Assembly: GCF_003958635.1 (NCBI RefSeq)
Contig: NZ_RSEK01000001.1
Location: forward strand, 62,001 to 126,000
Length of the DNA: 64,000 nt
From: Altericroceibacterium xinjiangense
GTDB taxonomy: Bacteria > Pseudomonadota > Alphaproteobacteria > Sphingomonadales > Sphingomonadaceae
Direction of reading: 5' to 3'
In this document: positions 24,548 through 32,401 of the stretch, one piece after another
Position numbering within the stretch: position 1 is the stretch's first letter
Layout: the number at the start of each line of letters is the position of its first letter
The notes under the pieces: generated by a model
Database searches by the model: none
What the model was told of the DNA's origin: nothing
The model's input: only the letters and a program-made list of their open reading frames with translations
Translations under genes and position numbers: made by a program

Positions 24548-25606
24548 ATGCCCCGTAAACCCGACCGCGCCGACCCCCAGTCGGCGACCCGCGATGTCCG
24601 GCGCGATGCGCTGGACCACCCGGAGGATCGCCGATCCTCCTCCCGGCGCGCCCGGGCCGAGGTAGAGTTTGCTGAACAAGCCGTGCTCGGCGCCTTGTTC
24701 GGGGAATTCGACGCCAATCTGGTCCAGATCGAAAACCGGCTTGGCGTCTACATCGGCGCCCGCGGGAACAAGATCCTGATCGAAGGCCCGGAAGACGATG
24801 TCGCCCGCACCCGCGAAGTGCTGAAAGCCATGCACGAGCGGCTGCTGACCGGCCAGGAGATCGACGCCGGCGCCATCGAGGCGCTGATCGCGATGTCCAG
24901 CGAGCCGACGCTCGAGGGGATCATTTCCGGCCGCACCGATTCGCCGCCGATCATGATCCGCACGCGGCGCAAGACAATTGCCCCCCGTTCCGGCGCGCAA
25001 GTCGATTACATGCGCCAGTTGACGAGCAAGGACATCATCTTCGCGCTTGGTCCGGCGGGAACGGGCAAGACCTACCTCGCGGTGGCGCAGGCCGTCAGCC
25101 AGCTGATCACCGGCAGCGTGCAGCGCCTGATTCTGTCGCGCCCGGCGGTCGAGGCGGGGGAGCGGCTGGGCTTCCTTCCCGGTGACATGAAGGAGAAGGT
25201 CGATCCGTACCTGCGCCCGCTGTACGACGCGCTGTACGATTGCATGCCGCCCGAACAAGTCGACCGGCGGCTCGCCAGCGGGGAGATCGAGATCGCGCCG
25301 ATCGCCTTCATGCGCGGGCGGACGCTGGCTGATGCCTTCGTGATCCTGGACGAAGCGCAGAACACCACGCGTGAGCAGATGAAGATGTTCCTCACGCGGT
25401 TCGGCCAGAACAGCCGAATGGTGGTTTGCGGCGATCCGAAGCAGGTCGATATCCCCGGCGGCATGACGCAGTCAGGCCTGCACGATGCGGTCGGCCGGCT
25501 TGAAGGGGTGGAGGGCATCGGCGTCGCCCGATTCACCGCCGCCGACGTCGTCCGTCACCCGATCGTCGGTCGGATCGTCGAAGCGTACGAGGGCAAGGCG
25601 GAGTAG
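24548..25606 (+). CDS. PhoH family ATPase (YbeZ/PhoL)
   Basis: The 352-residue protein has a KH-like N-terminal part (ANLVQIENRLGVYIGARGNKI), a Walker A loop ALGPAGTGKTYLA (P-loop about 168-175), a Walker B AFVILDEAQN and MVVCGDPKQVDIPG. PhoH-like ATPases work with the RNase YbeY, encoded next, in RNA metabolism; the pairing is well conserved. AAGGAG just before the ATG fixes the start. Confidence 0.94.
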   Translation: MPRKPDRADPQSATRDVRRDALDHPEDRRSSSRRARAEVEFAEQAVLGALFGEFDANLVQIENRLGVYIGARGNKILIEGPEDDVARTREVLKAMHERLLTGQEIDAGAIEALIAMSSEPTLEGIISGRTDSPPIMIRTRRKTIAPRSGAQVDYMRQLTSKDIIFALGPAGTGKTYLAVAQAVSQLITGSVQRLILSRPAVEAGERLGFLPGDMKEKVDPYLRPLYDALYDCMPPEQVDRRLASGEIEIAPIAFMRGRTLADAFVILDEAQNTTREQMKMFLTRFGQNSRMVVCGDPKQVDIPGGMTQSGLHDAVGRLEGVEGIGVARFTAADVVRHPIVGRIVEAYEGKAE

Positions 25607-25646
25607 ATCCGCACGTGCAGGATGGGCGAGTCTCCCCTTGCACGGG

Positions 25647-26153
25647 ATGACGAGGACGAGCGTGGAACTGGATATCGACATTGAGCACCCCTGGCCCGCA
25701 GGCGAGTGGAACGTGCTGGCGGAACGTGCGGCGGATGCAGCCGCGCAGGTTGCGCCAGAGCTTGCCAACCCGCGGCTTTCGGCCAGTCTGCTGTTCACGT
25801 CTGACGAGGAGATCCACCAGCTGAACCGCGAATGGCGCCAGCGGGACAAGCCGACCAACGTCTTGTCCTTTCCGATGCTGGACCGCGCCGATCTGCTTGG
25901 CATCGCGCCTGACGGGCCGCCGATCCTGCTCGGCGATGTCGCGCTCGCGCAGGAAACCTGCGCGCGCGAAGCGGCTGAAAAGGGCGTGTCGCTGGACGAG
26001 CACGCGACCCACCTGATCGTTCACGGGCTGCTGCACCTCGCGGGCCACGATCACGAGATTTCGCCCGGTGATGCGGATGCGATGGAAGAACTTGAGACGA
26101 AGGCGCTTGCGCTTCTCGGGATCGGGGACCCATATGGCCCCCGAGACGCTTGA
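25647..26153 (+). CDS. ybeY: Endoribonuclease YbeY (16S rRNA maturation factor)
   Basis: The 168-residue protein carries the zinc-binding triad motif HGLLHLAGHDH and the upstream NREWRQRDKPTNVLSFP typical of YbeY. It acts in 16S rRNA 3'-end maturation and ribosome quality control. The ATG at 25647 is preceded by an inverted repeat (CGTGCA 25614-25619 / TGCACG 25639-25644) that could fold next to the start. A GTG at 25662 is an alternative start. Confidence 0.93.
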   Translation: MTRTSVELDIDIEHPWPAGEWNVLAERAADAAAQVAPELANPRLSASLLFTSDEEIHQLNREWRQRDKPTNVLSFPMLDRADLLGIAPDGPPILLGDVALAQETCAREAAEKGVSLDEHATHLIVHGLLHLAGHDHEISPGDADAMEELETKALALLGIGDPYGPRDA

Positions 26154-26182
26154 GACAGGTTAACAGGGAGAGCACGAGGGCA

Positions 26183-27115
26183 ATGCCCGACAGTACCAGG
26201 ACGGACGATCCCGGCTCGGGAGATTCGGACAGTCGCCCCAGTCTATGGAAGACGCTTCGCCGCCTGGTAGGCGGCGATGAGGGTGAAACTTCGCTGCGCG
26301 CGCAGATCGAGGAAGCGATCGACGAGCACGAGGAGCATCCTGCCCGACCGGACGAGGGGATCAAAGGCGATCTGTCCCCGGTCGAGCTGACGATGCTCCG
26401 TAACCTGCTCCATTTCAGCGATCACGATGCCGACGACATTGCAATCCCGCGCAGCCAGATCATCGCCATCCGCGACGACGCAAGCTGGGACGAGCTGGTG
26501 GGTGCCTTTGCCGAGCATGGCCATTCGCGCCTCCCGGTCTTCCGCGAAACGCTCGACCATGTGGTCGGTATGGTCCACATCAAGGACATCTTCCCGTTCC
26601 TCGCCAGGGGCAGCAAGGCCCCGGCCGACTGGACCCTGCTGATGCGACAGCCGCTCTATGTCCCGCAGGCACGCGGCGCGCTGGACGTTCTTGCCGACAT
26701 GCGCGCGCACCGCACGCACCTGGCCGTGGTGGTTGACGAGTATTCCGGCACCGACGGGATCATCACGATCGAGGATCTGGTCGAGGAAATCGTCGGCAAT
26801 ATCGAGGACGAACACGACGACGCTCCAGCCGAGCTGGTGATTCGCGTCAGCGAAGGCGTGTGGGACGCGGACGCACGCGCTGAGCTGGACGACGTGGCGA
26901 CGATTGTCGGCGACCCTCGGCTGGCGGAAATCGCGGAAGCCGTCGACACGCTGGGCGGGCTCGCGTTCGTGCTGGCGGAGGAAGTGCCGCAGCCCGGTAC
27001 GATGCTGAACCACCCGACCGGCTGGAGGATCGAAGTGACCGCCGGAGACGAGACTCATGTCACCCGGCTCCGGCTTCACGCACCTGTCCCCGAGGAATTA
27101 GAAGAGCGGGACTGA
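26183..27115 (+). CDS. corC: CBS-domain protein of the CorC/HlyC family
   Basis: The 310-residue protein has two CBS domains (IAIPRSQIIAIRDDASWDEL, GHSRLPVFRETLDHVVGMVHIKDI; then THLAVVVDEYSGTDGIITIEDLVEEIVGNI) and a C-terminal CorC_HlyC domain (LAEIAEAVDTLGGLAFVLAEEVPQPG). It is linked to magnesium/cobalt efflux and envelope integrity. It closes the miaB-phoH-ybeY-corC block. The apolipoprotein N-acyltransferase gene lnt, often next, is absent here. The ATG at 26183 is chosen over a TTG at 26150 that overlaps ybeY. Confidence 0.92.
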   Translation: MPDSTRTDDPGSGDSDSRPSLWKTLRRLVGGDEGETSLRAQIEEAIDEHEEHPARPDEGIKGDLSPVELTMLRNLLHFSDHDADDIAIPRSQIIAIRDDASWDELVGAFAEHGHSRLPVFRETLDHVVGMVHIKDIFPFLARGSKAPADWTLLMRQPLYVPQARGALDVLADMRAHRTHLAVVVDEYSGTDGIITIEDLVEEIVGNIEDEHDDAPAELVIRVSEGVWDADARAELDDVATIVGDPRLAEIAEAVDTLGGLAFVLAEEVPQPGTMLNHPTGWRIEVTAGDETHVTRLRLHAPVPEELEERD

Positions 27116-27226
27116 CAACGCCGTCGGAATTCCTATATTGCATCGCAGCAACACCCAGGGAGACACTGAAGGCGGGACGCGATCCCTCAATGCAGGTTCC
27201 CCGTAAACAAGTTCGAAGTTACCACC

Positions 27227-28105
27227 ATGCGTCGTCTGCCACCTCTCCGCGCGCTCGAAGCGTTTGTCCGGATCGTCCGGCTCGGCTCTGCCCGGGCGGC
27301 GGCGGCGGAGCTCGGCCTAAGCCCGTCGGCGTTGTCCCGCCGAGTGGCGAATCTGGAAGACTTCACCGGAAAAAAGCTGTTCTCCCGCTCCCAGCAGGCG
27401 ATGCGGCTGACCGATGAAGGTCGCGCCTTCTACGATGCGGTGGCCCCGCATCTCGAAGCCTTGGCCGTGGCGGTGGAAGGCCAGTCCGAAAATCTTCAGC
27501 TCCTGCGCCTGCGCCTTGGCGTGCTGCCGCTGTTTGGAACCCAGCGCCTGTTCCCGCGCTTGCCGGAACTGCGCAAGCTGCACCCCCGGCTTCATATCGA
27601 TGTCGACACCGGGCCGCACCTGATCGATCGGGTGGGCGATACGCTTGATGCCGCTATCCTGCTGATGACGGAGCCAAACCAAGGCTTGCACTCGGTACGT
27701 CTTGACGAAAATACCCTGCACGCGATCTGCAGCCGGGATATTGCGGCGGAAATCGGCACGGAGCCGGCGTTCGATGCCCTGGAGGGGCAAACGTTCCTGG
27801 CCCACACGGACATGCCGCTGAGTTTCGATGCGTGGAAAAGGGCCTTGGGCTTCACCGCGCTGCTGCCACCGCTGGACCACTACGATTCCGGCCAGCTCAT
27901 CCTGGAAGCGGCGGCGCAAGGACTCGGTATCGCGGTCATGCACGACGATCACCTGAAGCGGAACAACGATCCCCGGCTGGCCAAGCTGTTTGCCGGGACC
28001 GAGATCGCCAGCCCTTACAGCTACTGGTTCGTCTGCCGCCCGGTCGACCTGGAGCAGCGGCCGGTGCGGATGTTCCATGACTGGTTGGTCAGCGCACACC
28101 TGTAG
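27227..28105 (+). CDS. LysR family transcriptional regulator (GcvA-like)
   Basis: The 292-residue protein has the LysR winged helix-turn-helix (LPPLRALEAFVRIVRLG, LGLSPSALSRRVANLEDFTGKKLF) and a periplasmic-binding-protein-like effector domain ending near residue 288. The N-terminal LPPLRALEAF form is that of the GcvA branch. Neither neighbour is divergent, so no target is implied by position; the downstream gene is a small secreted-type protein on the same strand. The effector is unknown. Confidence 0.9.
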   Translation: MRRLPPLRALEAFVRIVRLGSARAAAAELGLSPSALSRRVANLEDFTGKKLFSRSQQAMRLTDEGRAFYDAVAPHLEALAVAVEGQSENLQLLRLRLGVLPLFGTQRLFPRLPELRKLHPRLHIDVDTGPHLIDRVGDTLDAAILLMTEPNQGLHSVRLDENTLHAICSRDIAAEIGTEPAFDALEGQTFLAHTDMPLSFDAWKRALGFTALLPPLDHYDSGQLILEAAAQGLGIAVMHDDHLKRNNDPRLAKLFAGTEIASPYSYWFVCRPVDLEQRPVRMFHDWLVSAHL

Positions 28106-28200
28106 AGCTGCAATTCTTCCCTGTCTTGCGCATCCGCACTTCACGCTTCGCAACTTAAAAGCTAAGCAGACGCGCCGATAAGACGGACATGAGGGAGTGT

Positions 28201-28428
28201 ATGATGCAAAAGACCAGGAAACTTGGACTCGCGGCCGCGGCCGCATCGCTGGCAATTGCGCCTGTAATGACGCAGAGCGCAGCGGCGCAGGTCGTCTCGG
28301 CTGAGGAAATCGCCGAGCAGGGAATGGGAGCCATGCTGGTAGTCGGCAGTCTCGTGCTGATCACAGCAGGCATCTTCATCGCCGACAAGATCGACGATGA
28401 CGACGACAATGTTCCCGTAAGCCCCTGA
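28201..28428 (+). CDS. Small exported or membrane protein with acidic tail
   Basis: The 75-residue protein has an Ala-rich signal-like start (LGLAAAAASLAIAPVMTQSAAAQ), a second hydrophobic helix (AMLVVGSLVLITAGIFIA) and an acidic tail KIDDDDDN. It may be a processed small inner-membrane protein. GAGGGAG at 28191-28197 fits the ATG at 28201 or the next ATG at 28204. I do not recognise a family. A hairpin follows the stop. Confidence 0.65.
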   Translation: MMQKTRKLGLAAAAASLAIAPVMTQSAAAQVVSAEEIAEQGMGAMLVVGSLVLITAGIFIADKIDDDDDNVPVSP

Positions 28429-28438
28429 TCTCACAAGC

Positions 28439-28482
28439 ATGCCTGGTTCGGGCCACCGCCTAAGCGGACCCGGACCAGGCAT
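28439..28482. terminator. Long hairpin between convergent genes
   Basis: ATGCCTGGT (28439-28447) pairs with ACCAGGCAT (28474-28482), and the stem extends by one T-G wobble and CGGG/CCCG. The loop is about 16 bases. It lies between the small membrane protein gene and the convergent glutaredoxin gene. There is no T-tract, so it may be a two-way terminator or an RNA stabiliser. Confidence 0.5.
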
Positions 28483-28530
28483 ACTGTTCCTGGCGGAACT
28501 ACTGGCCGAACCGTGCCAGCGGGGCTAGGC

Positions 28531-28779
28531 TCAGTGGTTCGCCAGATAGCGCTCCAGTTCTTCGCTTCCGCCGATCCGCTCTCCACCGATGAAAACTTGC
28601 GGCGTGGTCGAGACCCCTTCCTTCTGCTGGTAGGCGTTCGTCTCCTCGCGGGAGTGCAGGATCCGGTCGTCCACTTGGTAGCCAGCCTGCTCCAGCATGT
28701 TCTTGGCGCGCACCCCGAACGGGCACGTGTGATCGGGCAGGATCATCCGGTACAATGTCGCCTTGCGGTCTTCAGCCAT
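28531..28779 (-). CDS. Glutaredoxin-fold protein with a CPFG active site
   Basis: The 82-residue protein has the glutaredoxin fold marks: MILPDHTCPFGVRAKNMLEQAGY, then TTPQVFIGGERIGGSEEL with the cis-Pro and glutathione-binding GGSEEL. The active site reads CPFG instead of CPYC, so only the N-terminal Cys remains and the protein may work by a monothiol glutathione-dependent route. AAGGAG upstream fixes the start at 28779; a longer frame to 28839 has no support and runs into a terminator. Confidence 0.88.
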   Translation of the reverse strand: MAEDRKATLYRMILPDHTCPFGVRAKNMLEQAGYQVDDRILHSREETNAYQQKEGVSTTPQVFIGGERIGGSEELERYLANH

Positions 28780-28837
28780 TGGTAAACTCCTTGTTTTCCC
28801 TTGAGCGTGAGCGGCCGCAAAGAGTTCCGCACCGGGC

Positions 28838-28863
28838 ATAAAAAGGGGCGCCGAAGCGCCCCT
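28838..28863 (-). terminator. Intrinsic terminator after the cyclophilin gene
   Basis: On the minus strand an 8-bp GC-rich stem (AGGGGCGC / GCGCCCCT) closes on a cUUCGg tetraloop and is followed by TTTTT. It lies six bases beyond the cyclophilin stop and 65 bases before the glutaredoxin start, so it separates the two minus-strand genes. Confidence 0.85.
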
Positions 28864-28868
28864 AAAAA

Positions 28869-29330
28869 TCAGCTGACAGTCGCCTTCACGATCTTGCCGG
28901 GATTGGCCGGCGGTTCACCCTTGGGCAGCGCGTCGACATGCTCCATCCCGCTCTCCACCTCGCCCCAGACGGTGTACTGCCGGTCGAGGAAACGGGCATC
29001 GTCGAAGCAGATGAAGAACTGGCTGTTCGCGCTGTTCGGGTTCTGCGACCGCGCCATCGAGCAGACGCCGCGCACGTGCGGGGCTGTGTTGAATTCGGCC
29101 TTGAGGTCCGGCTTTTGCGATCCGCCCATTCCGGTTCCCGTCGGATCGCCGCCCTGAGCCATGAAGCCGGGGATCACGCGGTGGAACACCACGCCGTCGT
29201 AGAAACCTTCCTGCGCCAATTCGGTAATGCGCTGGACGTGTTCCGGCGCGAGATCGGACCGCAGCCGGATCACGACGTCGCCGCCCTGTTCGTTGTTGGT
29301 GTCGAGCGTAAGGGTGAGCTTTTCAGCCAT
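28869..29330 (-). CDS. Peptidyl-prolyl cis-trans isomerase, cyclophilin type
   Basis: The 153-residue protein has the cyclophilin core FYDGVVFHRVIPGFMAQGGDPTGTGMGG with the catalytic Arg, NSANSQFFICFDDARFLDRQYTVWGEV with the Gln-Phe-Phe pocket, and no signal peptide, so it is cytosolic. AAGGAG before the ATG at 29330 sets the start. A much longer frame upstream overlaps the mgtE promoter region and is rejected. It is divergent from mgtE. Confidence 0.93.
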   Translation of the reverse strand: MAEKLTLTLDTNNEQGGDVVIRLRSDLAPEHVQRITELAQEGFYDGVVFHRVIPGFMAQGGDPTGTGMGGSQKPDLKAEFNTAPHVRGVCSMARSQNPNSANSQFFICFDDARFLDRQYTVWGEVESGMEHVDALPKGEPPANPGKIVKATVS

Positions 29331-29442
29331 CGGCCATCTCCTTCGGGTTGCAAGCGGCCGATATAGGAAGCGTGCGCGCAAAGTCACGTACGGCAGCGCT
29401 GACGCCTTGCTTTTGCAGCGCACCAGAATAGGACAGCCGCCG

Positions 29443-30900
29443 ATGGCCGATCCCGAACTCAAAGACCTGCCCGAGCTGGTGGCGCCTCCCGCCGAACCGG
29501 CCGAACAGGCAGAGTTCGACGAGGAAAACCGCCTGAAGGCCGATTACGTCGACAGCGTCCGCGCAGCGCTGGACGAAGGCGACGACACCCTGGTCTACGA
29601 GTTGGTCGAGCCGCTGCATCCGGCCGACATCGCCGACTTGTTCGAGCTGCTCAATCCGGAGCGGCGAAAGCTGCTGGCCCGGGCCATTACCGACCTCCTG
29701 AGCGGCGAGGTCATCGCCGAGCTGAACGATTACGTTCGCGACGACATGCTTGAGGCCCTGCCCGCCTCGGCCGTCGCGGAGATCGCCGAACAACTCGACA
29801 CGGACGACGCCGTCCAGCTGATCGAGGACATGGAGCCGGCCGATCAGCGCGCCGTGCTCGATGCGCTCGATCCCGAAGATCGCGCGGTCATCGAAAACGC
29901 GCTGTCCTTCCCGGAAGAAAGTGCCGGACGCCTGATGCAGCGGGAGCTGGTCGCGGTACCGGAACACATGACGGTTGGCGACCTGATCGACTACATGCGC
30001 GAACGCGATGAGCTGCCGACCGATTTCTGGGAAGTGTTCATCGTCGATCACACCCACCGCCCAGTGGGCAGCTGCCAGCTGTCCTGGATCCTGCGTGCGC
30101 CGCGCCATGTGAAGCTGACGGACGTGATGAAGCGCGACCAGACGCTGATCCCGGTCAACATGGACCAGGAGGAAGTGGCGCTTCGCTTCCAGAAGTACGC
30201 GCTCATTTCCGCTGCGGTCGTGGACGGAAGCGGGCGGCTGGTCGGTCAGCTGACGGTGGACGACATCGTCCACATCATCTCCGAAGAAGCGGGCGAGGAC
30301 GCGCTGCTGCTGTCCGGTGCCGGCGAAGGCGATATCAACGAGCCGATCCGCGAAGCTTATGCTGCGCGGGTCCGCTGGCTGATCGCCAATCTCGCCACTG
30401 CCTCGGTCGCCTCGTTCATCATCTCACGGTTCGAAGACGTGATCGCGCAGATGGTGGCGCTGGCGGTGCTGATGCCGATCGTTGCCGGGATCGGCGGCAA
30501 CGCGGGTACCCAGACGCTGGCGGTCACCGTGCGTGCGCTGGCCACCAACCAGCTGACCGCCAGCAACACCTGGCGCGCAGTGCGGCGCGAGCTTTCAATC
30601 GCGCTGCTCAACGGGATCAGTATCGCGGTGGTGATCGCCGTCGCGGTCAGCCTGATTTTTGGCGTGTGGCAGAACGGCGGTCCCGTCGATCTTGCCTGGC
30701 ACCTCGGCATGGTCATCGGGCTGGCGATGATGGCCAACATCCTGATCGCCGGGATTGCGGGCGTGCTGGTCCCCCTGACGCTGGAGCGGCTGCGCGTCGA
30801 TCCGGCGATCTCCTCCTCGATCTTTGTCACAATGACGACGGATTCGATGGGATTCCTTGCGTTTCTGGGGCTGGCGGTGGCGACGGGACTGGTCGGCTAG
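29443..30900 (+). CDS. mgtE: Magnesium transporter MgtE
   Basis: The 485-residue protein has the MgtE order: an acidic N-domain of superhelical repeats (LHPADIADLFELL, DMLEALPASAVAEIAEQL), two CBS domains (about 165-290, with SAGRLMQRELVAVPEHMTVGDL and ISAAVVDGSGRLVGQLTVDDIV), a plug helix and five transmembrane helices including the pore signature PIVAGIGGNAGTQTL. It is a Mg2+ channel gated by cytosolic Mg2+. I see no magnesium riboswitch in the 112-base leader. Confidence 0.95.
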   Translation: MADPELKDLPELVAPPAEPAEQAEFDEENRLKADYVDSVRAALDEGDDTLVYELVEPLHPADIADLFELLNPERRKLLARAITDLLSGEVIAELNDYVRDDMLEALPASAVAEIAEQLDTDDAVQLIEDMEPADQRAVLDALDPEDRAVIENALSFPEESAGRLMQRELVAVPEHMTVGDLIDYMRERDELPTDFWEVFIVDHTHRPVGSCQLSWILRAPRHVKLTDVMKRDQTLIPVNMDQEEVALRFQKYALISAAVVDGSGRLVGQLTVDDIVHIISEEAGEDALLLSGAGEGDINEPIREAYAARVRWLIANLATASVASFIISRFEDVIAQMVALAVLMPIVAGIGGNAGTQTLAVTVRALATNQLTASNTWRAVRRELSIALLNGISIAVVIAVAVSLIFGVWQNGGPVDLAWHLGMVIGLAMMANILIAGIAGVLVPLTLERLRVDPAISSSIFVTMTTDSMGFLAFLGLAVATGLVG

Positions 30901-30923
30901 GAAGAGGTTCCTATCTTCCTTCC

Positions 30924-31316
30924 ATGCCCCTGCACATGACCAAGATCGCCTTTCGCGCCTCCAGCGTCGCAGCCCTGCGCCAGCGCATCGAAGGACAGGA
31001 GGAGGCGAGCACCTCCACCCGCTATTTGCCGAAACGACACGAGGAGATGGCCGGGGGATCGCTTTACTGGATCGTCAGCCATGCACTGGTCGCGCGCACG
31101 CCGATCCTCGGATTCGATCAGCGGGATGATGGGCGCTGGACCATTCGCCTTGCCCCGCGCCTGGTGTTGGTCGAATCCCGGCCCAAGCGGGCCCACCAGG
31201 GCTGGCGTTACCTTGAGGATCACGACGCCCCGCGCGATCTGACTGCCGAAGAAATGGCCGACGAACCGCTGCCGGGCCTGTTGCTCGCAAAGCTGCACCG
31301 TCTCGGCTTGGTCTGA
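30924..31316 (+). CDS. DUF1489 family protein
   Basis: The 130-residue protein matches the alphaproteobacterial DUF1489 family: HMTKIAFRASSVAALRQRIE, a central YWIVSHALVARTPILGFDQ and GWRYLEDHDAPRDL. The family's function is unknown. It starts 23 bases after mgtE on the same strand and probably shares its transcript. A second ATG four codons in (30936) is possible. Confidence 0.82.
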   Translation: MPLHMTKIAFRASSVAALRQRIEGQEEASTSTRYLPKRHEEMAGGSLYWIVSHALVARTPILGFDQRDDGRWTIRLAPRLVLVESRPKRAHQGWRYLEDHDAPRDLTAEEMADEPLPGLLLAKLHRLGLV

Positions 31317-31375
31317 AGCACGTGTGACGGAACGCGAGACGGGGGCAAACCGTTGGTGGGGAAAGGAGAATTTCC

Positions 31376-31645
31376 ATGCCAGAACGTCAATCCCGCCATC
31401 CCGACAACGAACTGATCGATGAACTCACCGAAGGCGGCATGGTCTCGCAGCAAGGCCGCGCCGGGGGACAAATCAGCCGCGATGTCGGCACTCGTGCCGA
31501 GCAGAAGCGAGCCGAAGGCACGCTGACCGGCCAGGAGGTCGAGCGCGCGACCGGCGGCGACAATCCCGCCGAAGACGCACGCAAGGGTGCAAAAACGGCC
31601 GCGCACCTGAACGACAAGGGCGCGGGTTCCAGCCCTTCCCAGTAA
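31376..31645 (+). CDS. Small hydrophilic hypothetical protein
   Basis: The 89-residue protein is polar, rich in Gly, Ala, Glu and Gln, and without hydrophobic segments (LIDELTEGGMVSQQGRAGG, GTLTGQEVERATGGDNPAED). It looks intrinsically disordered and resembles stress-type hydrophilins in composition only. AAAGGAG upstream and a strong terminator downstream support a real, separate gene. No family is recognised. Confidence 0.7.
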   Translation: MPERQSRHPDNELIDELTEGGMVSQQGRAGGQISRDVGTRAEQKRAEGTLTGQEVERATGGDNPAEDARKGAKTAAHLNDKGAGSSPSQ

Positions 31646-31653
31646 ATGCTTTG

Positions 31654-31690
31654 GCTCCTGCCGATCCGATCGGCAGGAGCTTGCTTTCCT
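31654..31690 (+). terminator. Intrinsic terminator after the small hydrophilic gene
   Basis: A perfect 12-bp inverted repeat (GCTCCTGCCGAT / ATCGGCAGGAGC) with a three-base loop is followed by a T-rich stretch (TTGCTTTCCTT). It ends the plus-strand unit and faces the convergent frnE operon. Confidence 0.82.
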
Positions 31691-31711
31691 TGATCGCGCG
31701 ATCGTGGCCGC

Positions 31712-32401
31712 TTACGCGGCAGCGACTTCCCGCAAGGCGGCAATGTAGGCTTCCGGCTCGCGTGCACCCTGGATCAGGTAGCGCCCGTTGACGACAAAGC
31801 TCGGGACTGAGCGAATGCCGCTGTCCACCCCGCGTTTCTGCTCCAGTCTTACTGCCGTCGCGAGCGCCGGATCGTCCAGCGCTTCGGCCGCACTCTCGCG
31901 ATCCAATCCCTCACTCGCCGCGATGTCCAGCAGTACACCGCGGTCGCTGACATTGCGCCGCTGGCTGAAGTGGGCGCGGAACAGTGCCTTTTCCAGTCTG
32001 GTCTGCGCTTCCGGACCGGCCTGCGCCAAGCCCCAGCGCAGCAGCTTGTGCGCGTCGAAGGTGTTCCACATCATCGGCTCGGGCGGTTCGCCCTCCCCTT
32101 CGTAATCCATCGAAAAACCGACCCGCCTGGCGGACTCTTCGATCTGGGCGCGCATCTGCGCGACCTCGTCAAGCGATCGGCCGTAAACCTCCGCCACATG
32201 CTTTGCCTGTGACTTGCCTTCGGCCGGCGCATCGGGATTAAGCTCAAACGGCATCCAGCGGATGTTCGCGTCGATCTCGCCTTCCAGCTGCCGCAGCGCC
32301 GTTTCCAGTTGCGCATAGCCGATGGCGCACCACGGGCACATCACGTCCGACCAGATGTCGATGACGACCGGGGTCTTCGGCTGAGTTACGTCCTGATCCA
32401 T
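31712..32401 (-). CDS. DsbA-fold oxidoreductase, FrnE-like
   Basis: The 229-residue protein has a thioredoxin-like start with the redox motif CPWC in IDIWSDVMCPWCAIGYAQL, the FrnE-type RWMPFELNPDAP, an inserted helical domain (NTFDAHKLLRWG) and the cis-Pro region SVPSFVVNGRYLIQGA. It lacks a signal peptide, so it is a cytosolic disulfide-type oxidoreductase. The ATG at 32401 overlaps the nudC stop (TGATG) and has GGAGAA upstream; an in-frame ATG at 32419 is less likely. Confidence 0.9.
   Translation of the reverse strand: MDQDVTQPKTPVVIDIWSDVMCPWCAIGYAQLETALRQLEGEIDANIRWMPFELNPDAPAEGKSQAKHVAEVYGRSLDEVAQMRAQIEESARRVGFSMDYEGEGEPPEPMMWNTFDAHKLLRWGLAQAGPEAQTRLEKALFRAHFSQRRNVSDRGVLLDIAASEGLDRESAAEALDDPALATAVRLEQKRGVDSGIRSVPSFVVNGRYLIQGAREPEAYIAALREVAAA

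Noticed and set aside
29331-29442. Magnesium riboswitch in the mgtE leader
   Set aside because: The 112-base gap is short and also holds the divergent cyclophilin promoter; no M-box-like structure is visible.
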